The notes beneath the pieces are model-generated. The model was not told where the DNA came from. It made no database searches and saw only the letters and a list, made by a program, of their open reading frames with translations. Source: JBMOJK01 sp049315825 (GTDB lineage: Bacteria; Patescibacteriota; Gracilibacteria; BD1-5; UBA2023). Taken from it: a DNA stretch of 16,652 bases. The translations under genes and the position numbers were made by a program. Below are positions 1-5,673 of this stretch, piece after piece. The stretch is taken from positions 1-16,652 of the forward strand of contig JBMOJK010000022.1 of assembly GCA_049315825.1 (NCBI GenBank). The letters run 5' to 3'. Numbering within the stretch: the first letter of the stretch is position 1; each line of letters opens with the position of its first letter.

Positions 1-333
1 TATAAACGTATAGTTTACGATACAAAATCAGGTCGCACTGTCACAATCCCGGCACTTTTAGGCTCACAGTACAGTGTGGTAGATACTGGATCGTACGAAT
101 GAGTGTATCTGGATATTGTTCCGGGGAAGATACGCATCGCTGAGGAATACTATACGGGCGATGTGTCATATCCAACTGCTCGGGATACAGTCGGCCAATA
201 CCGTATCCTCTACGAATATTCCTTCGCAACTCGTAAGCTCAAAGAAGTAGGTCGTGAAGATGGTCCATTTTATTACTCCGAATATAACACTCCACTCTTT
301 GGAATGTACGAAGATCGACCACCCGTGAAATAA
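1..333 (+). CDS. Hypothetical protein, C-terminal part (5' end outside window)
   Basis: An open frame enters from the left edge and ends at a TAA; about 110 residues are visible. It contains one in-frame TGA (100-102), read as Gly in the context SYE-G-VYLDIVPGK. The part after this TGA is clearly coding in style: many Tyr, Glu and Gly residues, alternating beta-strand character (e.g. VGQYRILYEYSF) and no membrane segment. I do not recognise the family. A perfect 15-bp inverted repeat begins at the stop codon and closes the transcription unit, and the next gene converges from the other strand. The length and N-terminus of the protein cannot be known from this window. Reading it as a shorter gene beginning after the TGA is possible only under the standard code, which other genes here contradict. 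Confidence 0.7.
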
Positions 334-362
334 ATATATCCCCGATAATCGGGGATATATTT
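332..362. terminator. Bidirectional intrinsic terminator
   Basis: Perfect inverted repeat: 332-346 pairs with 348-362 around a single central base. The core is CCCCGAT/ATCGGGG, flanked by A-rich and T-rich arms, so it can act in both directions between the convergent genes 1-333 (+) and 361-780 (-). Confidence 0.8.
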
Positions 363-780
363 AGAAGGCGACACTGGTGATGAGATCGTTGCAGACACGA
401 GTTTTGATATTCTCATGATCAAGGATACCAAACGTACCAACAAAATGAGTCTTTGTCTTTTGTTTGTAACCCGTGGTAACGAGGTCGATATTGATGAGGC
501 CGTAGCGCTGATCGTTGTGGTGATACCAAAACACACAATTCACGATGATCTGTTCTCCCATCTCTGTTTCTGTGATGCGCAGGCGAATATTGTTGTTGCC
601 CGGGATCACTGAGTCAATAACGAAATGCTCAGCCTCCGCTCATTCAAACATCTCCTCGAGTATTTCCATGAGATTCTCGAGTGCTTCTTTGTATTTTCCG
701 CCGAACATCACCTTCGATCGAATGGGCTCAGGGCGCATATCACCCATATTGAGTGCATACTTCAGTAGATTCGGCGCCAT
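361..780 (-). CDS. Hypothetical soluble protein, 139 aa
   Basis: Reading TGA as Gly gives one continuous frame from an ATG at 780 to a TAA at 361-363, with one TGA at 640-642 in the context FEGAEAE. The N-terminal half has an acidic amphipathic helix (ALENLMEILEEMFEGAEAEH) and the C-terminal half is beta-rich (IRLRITETEMGEQIIVNCVF, then THFVGTFGILDHENIKTRV). No signal peptide or membrane segment is visible, and I do not recognise the family. There is no Shine-Dalgarno sequence; a TAGAAT hexamer lies 14 nt upstream. The stop codon lies in the arm of the terminator shared with the convergent gene. The frame is open a little beyond the chosen ATG but contains no other start codon there. Confidence 0.6.
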
Positions 781-881
781 GTCTGTGAAATGATATTCTA
801 ATGCTCTAAGCCTACGTCGAAAACCCGATATTCAAAATTGATTATTGTTCTTGTATGATTTTTTTATCTAAACTATTTAGA

Positions 882-1256
882 TTATTTAACATCACTGTGT
901 CGCAGTGCAAGACACAAAAGAAATCCTACCGAGTACGCGAATATATCTATCGGATCAAAAGTTGAGCCGAATACTATCAGCCATCATCCAGTTAAGCCAA
1001 GTCTCTTGCCAATTTCAAACGCCTGTAAGATTTCTGCCATACATGCAATAAGAAAGCTAAGTTTTGCGATTGAGAGAGCGCTTTCATATGCTGTAAACAA
1101 TCGCAATAAACTATAGATCAGTATAACCACAATTATATCGCCCAAAAACCCACGAACCCATCCGTCAGAGCTATATAAAGCAATGTAGATTTCTAATATA
1201 AAAAGAGTGAGAAATAATACGGCGTATTTTGATTTGAAAATAGGATACGTTTTCAT
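882..1256 (-). CDS. DUF2809-type small integral membrane protein
   Basis: The frame runs from an ATG at 1256 to a TAA at 882-884 through one TGA (984-986), read as Gly in RLGLTGGWLIVFGSTFDPID. The product is 124 aa with about four membrane segments: YAVLFLTLFILEIYIALY; GDIIVVILIYSLLRLF; LSFLIACMAEILQAF; and IDIFAYSVGFLLCLAL at the C-terminus. The pattern GFLGDIIVVILIY, ...AEILQAF..., GSTFDPIDIFAY matches what I remember of the DUF2809 family (about 125 aa, function unknown). Without reading through the TGA the conserved C-terminal FDPxDIxAY part would be lost, so the family match supports UGA-Gly. An upstream ATG at 1301 would add a Lys/Asn-rich stretch atypical of the family; I prefer the inner start. 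Confidence 0.68.
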
Positions 1257-1328
1257 GGTTTTATTTTTCTTGATTATATGGTTGTTTCTTTTCTTTTCCA
1301 TGCCAAAGAAAACTCGAAAACAAATAAT

Positions 1329-1358
1329 AAAAAACCCTCAAAGAGGGAGTATTTTTTA
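1329..1358 (-). terminator. Intrinsic terminator of the small membrane-protein gene
   Basis: On the minus strand CCCTC-TTT-GAGGG (1335-1347) is followed at once by six T and then ATTATTTG. It lies just downstream of the stop codon at 1380 and upstream of the DUF2809 gene, separating the two. Confidence 0.65.
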
Positions 1359-1379
1359 TTATTTCCTGGTATATTTGAT

Positions 1380-1616
1380 CTATTTTTCATTCCAGGGACC
1401 CAGTAGGCGTGCAAGCAGAGAAAAAGACCCTCGACTTGCTACGAGTGCCCATATCAAATACGCCCCAACAAAAAGGAGTGCTCAGTTGAATTTGATAGAA
1501 TACCCCCAAGAAGTGATATTGATAATTCCTCTAAGTATCTCTCTAATACAGAATTTGTGAGTACGCAGTACATCGAAAAGATGAACGAAACAGCATAACC
1601 AATTCACTTGATCCAT
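1380..1616 (-). CDS. Putative small membrane protein, 78 aa
   Basis: The minus-strand frame from an ATG at 1616 to a TAG at 1380-1382 contains one TGA (1482-1484) read as Gly in IKFNGALLFGAYLIWAL. The C-terminal half is strongly hydrophobic (GALLFGAYLIWALVA) followed by SRSFSLLARLLGPWNEK, typical of a short membrane anchor with a basic/aromatic flank. The N-terminal part (MDQVNWLCCFVHLFDVL) is less convincing and the real start could be internal. A rho-independent terminator in the right orientation sits 20-50 nt downstream, which supports a real gene. I do not recognise the family. The gene follows another UGA-containing minus-strand gene (1674-1949) by 57 nt. Confidence 0.42.
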
Positions 1617-1673
1617 TTTACTGTTTTTTGGCTCGGGTTTGATCAGAATAGCATAACTAAATTTGATGAAGTA

Positions 1674-1949
1674 TTATTTTTTTGCACCTGTTGCTACAAG
1701 GTTTCCTTGGAACTCTGCGCTAAATTCGTTTGCGTGGAAAATCTTGGTCTTTTTTTCATATCACATATGAGACTGAAGCGAAGATGGGAATTTTTTATCA
1801 ATTCCATAATCCCATTCATTTGATCTAAAATAGAGACTGTTCTTCTTTTTTGGATTGAGTAGTCCTTCGTATTTCTGGCCTCAAACCTCGATCGTTCCAG
1901 TGTCTTCTGTGTGTGTTGGAGTAAGGTCGGAAGTATACGTTCTATCCAC
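1674..1949 (-). CDS. Hypothetical protein, about 91 aa, start uncertain
   Basis: This frame has two in-frame TGA codons: in IEVGGQKYEG, and in SHMGYEKKT. It ends at a TAA (1674-1676) after NLVATGAKK. The composition is that of an exported or surface beta-rich domain: TEDTGTIEVGGQKYEGLLNP, then NSLYFRSNEWDYGIDKKF, then IFHANEFSAEFQGN. I placed the start at a GTG (1947-1949), nine bases after a TACACT hexamer. However, the residues before it (LNPTKYTYIF) also look protein-like and are cut off by an upstream TAG, so the N-terminus may be degraded or begin at a non-standard codon. No family recognised. The competing frame 1694-1951, open in the standard code, has a much less protein-like composition. 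Confidence 0.5.
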
Positions 1950-2049
1950 AAATATGTAAGTGTATTTGGTTGGATTAAGCAGTTTAGGCTAAATCTTATG
2001 AGAGATGTCCGAATTTTTGTGGGAATTATGAGAGAATCCTAGGATTTTA

Positions 2050-2511
2050 CTAAAACTGATTCTGTACCTCTTCCCATTCTCTTTTGAAAGATTCTACAAT
2101 AAACTTTGGAAATCCCGATGACAGCAACCTTTCCCATATTTCTGATTCTGGAAACCAGGAGTAGCTTCGAAGTTCATCTTCTTGGACGGAAATAGTTCCT
2201 GAAATGAATTTCGTCCAATAACTTACGCGAGCTTGCCCTCGAAATCCTTTGCGCTCTTGAAGTTCTTTTGGCCATTCATATACGATGGCAACATTACTTC
2301 TTGCTTTAGGCTCAACGATAATCTCTCAGAGTTCTTCATGCACCTCTCGGAAAAGAGTATCTTTCTCATTTTCCCCCGTATGCATTCATCATTTTGCGAA
2401 ATCCCATTCGTCTGGTCGTGCGTCCACAAGTTGAGTAAGGAGAAACTCTTTCTTTTCATTAACAATAATTGCTGCAATATTGGCCCTAAAAGCCTGTGAA
2501 AGTTCTGTCAT
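2050..2511 (-). CDS. Nudix hydrolase (RppH/MutT-like)
   Basis: Reading TGA as Gly gives a 153-aa protein from ATG 2511 to TAG 2050-2052. A complete Nudix box GX5EX7REVXEELG covers residues 41-62, with metal-binding REVHEE. Nudix enzymes hydrolyse nucleoside diphosphate-linked compounds. The layout (FRANIAAIIVNEK at the start, WDFAKGGMHTGE before the box, a late ELRSYWFPESEI segment) resembles RNA pyrophosphohydrolases and MutT/Ap4A-type enzymes, but the substrate cannot be fixed from sequence. The three TGA codons (2389-2391, 2386-2388, 2326-2328) are Gly41, Gly42 and Gly62, the glycines of the Nudix box itself: the clearest proof of code 25 in this window. No Shine-Dalgarno sequence. It lies 48 nt downstream of another minus-strand gene, probably in one transcript. 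Confidence 0.88.
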
Positions 2512-2559
2512 GGTAAAAAGTGAATGTGAAACGATATTTGCGATGGGTAAGTTTTAAAG

Positions 2560-2808
2560 TTACTCCAAAATTTCTTTCATAGAAAGCGACGTAATTTTTC
2601 AATCATGGATATATGAGTGCCATAAGTCTTTTATTCCATCACCGTAGTGAAGGTATGCAACGCAAATATTATTAATTCTTGAATTTTTGGGGGAATTATT
2701 TTGTAGTTTAACTTTATTTCAAAACTCTGAAATGGAAAAAGAATAAGACTCTACAAAATTTATAAAATTCACTCCATCCTCTTTTGGTTTTGTCGGTATA
2801 AACGTCAA
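2560..2808 (-). CDS. Hypothetical protein, 82 aa, TTG start
   Basis: The minus-strand frame runs from a TTG (2806-2808) to TAA (2560-2562) with two TGA codons read as Gly (2719-2721 in ISEFGNKVK, 2599-2601 in IHDGKITSL). A Shine-Dalgarno-like GAGGA lies three bases before the TTG, one of the few in the window, and decides the start; no ATG or GTG is available upstream. The residues look like a real soluble protein: DGVNFINFVESYSFSISEFG, then INNICVAYLHYGDG, then LWHSYIHDGK, ending SLSMKEILE. I do not recognise a family. It precedes the Nudix gene by 48 nt, so the two may be co-expressed. A large hairpin lies about 35 nt upstream. Confidence 0.5.
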
Positions 2809-2842
2809 TAATCCTCGGCTTGAAAAGTGTCACTGTATTACC

Positions 2843-2873
2843 AGTCTGACTTTCTAATAGGGAAAGTCAGACT
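2843..2873. repeat. Stable 12-bp hairpin without a T-run
   Basis: AGTCTGACTTTC (2843-2854) pairs perfectly with GAAAGTCAGACT (2862-2873) around a 7-nt loop. Neither side is followed by a T-run, so it is not a standard intrinsic terminator. It lies between the tRNA-like segments and the minus-strand gene 2560-2808, so on that strand it would be in an upstream leader or at the end of the tRNA-region transcript. Confidence 0.6.
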
Positions 2874-2884
2874 CATTTGGAATA

Positions 2885-3020
2885 TTTTATACCAACCGGA
2901 GTCGAACCTCTCCAATAACTGAATTTCCTCTTCCAGATGCCACGAAACCAGCTTTCAAAATTCACGGTGTATTCTTCTCAATTTATGGAGTCGAACTCCC
3001 GGTAATGGCTTCCAGATGCT
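2885..3020 (-). other. Two tandem tRNA-like (T-arm) segments
   Basis: Downstream of tRNA-Cys on the same strand are two segments sharing GCATCTGGAAG (plus-strand complement at 3009-3019 and 2930-2940) and a T-loop-like TTCGACTCC preceded by GGAG (plus-strand GGAGTCGAAC at 2987-2996 and 2898-2907). The same GGAGTCGAAC occurs in the T arm of the real tRNA-Cys at 3072-3081, giving spacings of 85 and 89, close to a tRNA gene pitch. I could not form an acceptor stem or a 5-bp T stem for either unit, so they look like degenerate tRNA copies or an unknown structured RNA rather than working tRNAs. Confidence 0.35.
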
Positions 3021-3048
3021 AAAAACTCCCCATAAATGAGGAGTTTCA
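3021..3048 (-). terminator. Terminator of tRNA-Cys
   Basis: 3023-3029 (AAACTCC) pairs with 3040-3046 (GGAGTTT). On the minus strand the hairpin ends in GTTTTTAG, directly after the tRNA-Cys 3' end, consistent with an intrinsic terminator. Confidence 0.6.
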
Positions 3049-3057
3049 ATGTTGGAT

Positions 3058-3131
3058 TGGAGGCATCTATGGGAGTCGAACCCATCTCCACAGCTTTGCA
3101 GGCCGCTGTATAACCGCTCTACCAAGACGCC
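3058..3131 (-). tRNA. tRNA-Cys (anticodon GCA)
   Basis: A complete 74-nt tRNA with encoded CCA. The acceptor stem GGCGTCT/AGATGCC has one G-T pair, the discriminator is T, and the T arm is ATGGG-TTCGACT-CCCAT. The anticodon arm GCGGC-CTGCAAA-GCTGT presents anticodon GCA (positions 34-36), decoding UGU/UGC as cysteine. It has its own promoter and a hairpin leader upstream and an intrinsic terminator downstream. The GCA anticodon cannot read UGA, so this tRNA does not explain the UGA decoding seen here. Confidence 0.93.
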
Positions 3132-3146
3132 AAGTATGTTGGTTTG

Positions 3147-3164
3147 CACTTTATATGAAAAGTG
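3147..3164 (-). other. Leader hairpin before tRNA-Cys
   Basis: CACTTT (3147-3152) pairs with AAAGTG (3159-3164) around a 6-nt loop. It lies between the predicted transcription start and the tRNA 5' end, in the part that RNase P would remove. Confidence 0.4.
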
Positions 3165-3173
3165 AGCGGGCAC

Positions 3174-3200
3174 ATTATAAATGAATCGTCTGAATTGCAA
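3174..3200 (-). promoter_or_regulatory. Promoter of tRNA-Cys
   Basis: On the minus strand TTGCAA (3195-3200) is followed after 15 nt by a perfect TATAAT (3174-3179). The expected start is near 3167, about 36 nt before the tRNA. Confidence 0.65.
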
Positions 3201-3212
3201 GTCGCAGAGCAA

Positions 3213-3240
3213 ATAAAATCCCGCAAGAGCGGGATTTTAT
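3213..3240. terminator. Terminator after the lipoprotein gene
   Basis: A perfect 12-bp stem, 3213-3224 with 3229-3240 (core ATCCCGC/GCGGGAT), closes a 4-nt loop and is followed by TTTATTT on the minus strand. It lies 3 nt beyond the stop codon at 3243. Confidence 0.85.
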
Positions 3241-3242
3241 GG

Positions 3243-3797
3243 TTATTTTACACAAGTGAATGTCTTGAAGATTGCCTCGTATTTTGCAGTGTCGCTTGTT
3301 GAGTAGGCGAGACCGATGGTCATGAGGTAGACGTCCTTGCCACAGATCTTGGCTGTTTGGAGGAATTTCTGTTTTGGGGTTGCGTCGTTGTACTGTGCTT
3401 CGAATGTTGTGATGAGTCCTTCGTCATTGTCTGTATATTTGAAGGTAGCATCTGAGAGCTTCGTGTAGGCCTTGTAGTTACCATTGGTGAGAGCGCTGTT
3501 GATCACGGCGTACTTGCGAGAAGTCATCGCAGGATCTGATCCAGATTGGAGTGTGTCCTTGAGGACGAGGAGATTGTTCGCAAATCCACTGCTGATGTCA
3601 GTAGAGGTGAGTGCGAGCATGATTGTCCCGTTCTTTGGCTTTGGAAGCTGTGCATCTTCGACCTTTGTCCAAGTCTTTGGTACTTCAATGCTGAAATTCT
3701 TACCCTCGAATTTTGAGAGATTTACATTGCTGGTGTCGGTGCTTCCGCATGAGACAAGGAGGAGTGCGAGACTCGTAACGAGGAGGATATTTTTCAT
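3243..3797 (-). CDS. Lipoprotein of unknown function, 184 aa
   Basis: The N-terminus is a typical lipoprotein signal: MKNILL, hydrophobic core VTSLALLLVS, lipobox LVSC with Cys17, then a polar linker GSTDTSNVNL. The mature part reads like a compact alpha/beta domain of the PsbP/DcrB kind (FEGKNFSIEVPKTWTKVEDA near residues 30-50, later FLQTAKICGKDVYLMTIGLA and a C-terminal FKTFTCVK). This fold assignment rests on pattern only; it has two further cysteines in the domain (CGK, CVK) that could pair. It would be lipid-anchored outside the cytoplasmic membrane. The ATG follows the stop of the upstream membrane-protein gene by 3 nt, so the two are one operon ending at the terminator 3213-3240. Confidence 0.8.
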   Translation of the reverse strand: MKNILLVTSLALLLVSCGSTDTSNVNLSKFEGKNFSIEVPKTWTKVEDAQLPKPKNGTIMLALTSTDISSGFANNLLVLKDTLQSGSDPAMTSRKYAVINSALTNGNYKAYTKLSDATFKYTDNDEGLITTFEAQYNDATPKQKFLQTAKICGKDVYLMTIGLAYSTSDTAKYEAIFKTFTCVK

Positions 3798-3800
3798 AAT

Positions 3801-4157
3801 TTAACCTAAAAAACCAAACGAATGAGCCACCGCAGCAGCGAAAAGTACCGCTATGATCGGAAGTGCGAAAAAGCGAAATTTCTCAGCTCCTTCTCATGCG
3901 GTTGCGAGTCCATAGGATACGAGCGAATACAAAAGTGTACAAACTGCGAAATAAAACGCGAGTCGACTTGCCTTTGCAAATGGTGCGATCATATCTGAGA
4001 AGAGTCCACCTGCTGTCATGAGCGAGAGTGAGAAATACACAGCTGAAACCCATGCAAAAAAGCGCTTCGCGATGATAAGTCTTCTACTTACGATTGCGAG
4101 ATCCACCGTGGATGCAGAGCCTTGTTTTGATGCAAGAGTCTCATTGCTTTTTTCCAT
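3801..4157 (-). CDS. Small membrane protein, three TM segments, 118 aa
   Basis: The frame runs from ATG 4157 to TAA 3801-3803 through one TGA (3894-3896), read as Gly between YGLATA and EGAEKF. There are three hydrophobic segments: FAWVSAVYFSLSLMTAGGLF, LAFYFAVCTLLYSLVSYGLA and FALPIIAVLFAAAVAHSFGF. The N-terminal 30 residues are polar and cytoplasm-like. With TGA as stop the third membrane segment would be lost. Family not recognised; the size and layout resemble small Patescibacterial membrane proteins of unknown role. It is the first gene of a two-gene operon with the lipoprotein, which begins 3 nt after its stop, so they may act together at the membrane. A longer start at 4214 would overlap gatC and add an unlikely Cys/His-rich stretch. 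Confidence 0.65.
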
Positions 4158-4203
4158 ATAATCTCTATGCTTGGTACATTCTACAGCTTGATTATAGGAA
4201 GAA
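4158..4203. promoter_or_regulatory. Divergent promoter region between the membrane-protein gene and gatC
   Basis: Only 46 nt separate the two start codons. Plus strand: TTGGTA (4171-4176), 16 nt, then TATAGG (4193-4198), 5 nt before the gatC ATG, so gatC may be leaderless. Minus strand: TAGAAT (complement of 4178-4183), about 20 nt before the ATG at 4157, lies inside the plus-strand spacer, so the two promoters overlap. Confidence 0.45.
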
Positions 4204-4497
4204 ATGGCCCTCACACAAGATCAAATCAAACACATCGCGAAGCTCTCGCGACTGAGTCTCACAGAAGAACAGCTCGAACACTACCGTGAGAATCTCGATT
4301 CCATTGTACAGTACATGGATATTTTGAAGAATGTTCCTGCCGAAAAACTCGCAGGACTTGAGCCTTCAGGACTCGCACTTCTCCCGATGCGAGAAGACAC
4401 GGTCGTAGCAAGTGAAATCTCTCGCGAGTCACTCCTCGGAGTTTCTGGCCAGAAGAAGATCTCCGGTGCGATCGCCTTGCCAAATATCATGAGCTAA
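4204..4497 (+). CDS. gatC: Asp-tRNA(Asn)/Glu-tRNA(Gln) amidotransferase subunit C
   Basis: A 97-aa protein beginning MALTQDQIKHIAKLSRLSLT, continuing with a helical YRENLDSIVQYMDILKNVP segment and ending in the family's SGAIALPNIMS. This is the full usual length of GatC (95-100 aa), the small subunit that stabilises GatA and GatB in the complex that amidates Glu-tRNA(Gln) or Asp-tRNA(Asn) in the cytoplasm. Catalytic residues are not expected here. gatA and gatB are not next to it, unlike the common gatCAB operon; instead recF follows one base after the stop. The -10-like TATAGG lies 5 nt upstream, so the transcript may start at or close to the ATG; AGGAAG just before the ATG could also serve as a weak ribosome-binding site. 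Confidence 0.95.
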   Translation: MALTQDQIKHIAKLSRLSLTEEQLEHYRENLDSIVQYMDILKNVPAEKLAGLEPSGLALLPMREDTVVASEISRESLLGVSGQKKISGAIALPNIMS

Positions 4498-4498
4498 T

Positions 4499-5599
4499 AT
4501 GCTCTCGCAGACTACGTTGTATCGTTTCAAGAATCATAGCGAACTGAAATTCCTGATCGCCCCCAAGCTCGTCATCAGTGGCGACAATGGAGTAGGGAAG
4601 ACCAATATCTTGGAAGCGATTTATACATCGATCAATGCGTCTCCTCCACCGGGGAGAACTTTTTTTGATCTGATCGAAGACAGCGAGGGGGCTGCGTTCG
4701 TGCGATCTGATATATTGAGTGCTTCTGGTCTCACCCCACAGTATACGATCTCGTTCGCAAGCGATACCCGCAAGGTCCAGTGCATGCTCCAGTGAGCGGT
4801 TGTGACTCGACCGAAATACCTCGCCTCGCACGGGATGCGAGCGATGCTCTTCCTCCCGATCGAGATGAATCTTCTCTATCTCGGACCATCACTCAGGCGT
4901 GATTTCCTCGATGAAACCTTGCTTCTGACCTACGAACCATTTGCGAAGCTCAAGCGAGAATACTCGCAGGTGCTCCGCTCACGCAATGCTTTACTCAAGC
5001 GTATCTCCGAGTGAAAATCTCCACCGAGTGATCTTGATGCATGGGATATGCTCTTTGCTCAAAAGGCTGCTACATACTTCGAATACCGTATGACATTCCT
5101 CGAGTTTCTGGAGTCTAAGATGTCATTCGTTACGCAGATCGTTGGGGCAAAATACCACATCCGAGCGGTGTACGAGACCAAAGTAGATCGCTCGAAGCCA
5201 CTGGAGAGTATCAAGCACTATAACGCTGACCACCGCGAGAAAGATATCCTCGTTGGTCATACGTGTATCGGACCACACCTCGATGATCTCTTCTTCGAGG
5301 TTCAAATCCGTCATGGTTGGGTTCGTACCGAAGAATTTCTCTCCCGATGAGAAAATAAATCCATCCTCCTCGCACTCAAACTCCTATCGATCGAATTCCT
5401 CGAAATTGCGTCCAATACCAAGACTATTCTCCTGCTCGATGATATCACCTCAGAGCTTGATGAGGCGCATGTACAAAAGCTCTTTGATTACTTCAATGAT
5501 CGGCCGTACGTTCTGACGGGTCATACGATCCCAGAGTCGATTCGGAGCCGTCCTGGAACGGTGAATATGTATTTGAATGAAAACAGCCATTTTGTCTAG
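4499..5599 (+). CDS. recF: DNA replication/repair protein RecF
   Basis: Read with UGA as Gly, this is a 366-aa RecF of normal length: an SMC/ABC-type ATPase that loads RecA at single-stranded gaps with RecO and RecR. Walker A GDNGVGKT is at residues 28-35. The ABC signature FLSRGENKS is near 281-288 and Walker B TILLLDD near 309-315, followed by ITSELDEAHVQKLFDYF. GYxF-type tip residues YRFKNHSELKF are at the start. Three in-frame TGA codons stand at residues 99 (4793-4795), 172 (5012-5014) and 284 (5348-5350). The last is the invariant Gly of the SxGE/Q signature motif, so it cannot be a stop. It begins one base after the gatC stop, implying translational coupling. No terminator follows its TAG; the next promoter lies close downstream. 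Confidence 0.95.
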
Positions 5600-5608
5600 G
5601 GTAAATCC

Positions 5609-5637
5609 TTGATCAGCCAGCAGTTTTCACGTAATAT
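5609..5637 (+). promoter_or_regulatory. Candidate promoter of the surface-protein gene
   Basis: TTGATC (5609-5614), 17 nt, then TAATAT (5632-5637). The expected start is near 5644, leaving a leader of about 30 nt without a Shine-Dalgarno sequence. Confidence 0.4.
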
Positions 5638-5673
5638 GCCCCACAGTAAAATAAATCTTCCTTATCTATACAC

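Noticed and set aside
866..882. Palindrome ATCTAAA-CTA-TTTAGAT as a terminator of the DUF2809 gene
   Set aside because: AT-only stem; on the minus strand it is followed by A, not T, so it does not fit an intrinsic terminator.
1694..1951. Minus-strand frame of 85 residues in the standard code
   Set aside because: The overlapping frame 1674-1949, open with UGA as Gly, has a far more protein-like sequence; only one can be real.
2955..3212. Minus-strand frame of 85 residues
   Set aside because: It runs through the tRNA-Cys gene, its promoter and its terminator; GFDSHRCL-type peptides are typical translations of tRNA T arms.
4499..5599. recF as a pseudogene broken by three stop codons
   Set aside because: All three interruptions are TGA, with no TAA or TAG, all motifs are intact, and one TGA is the invariant signature Gly. 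Recoding explains it better.
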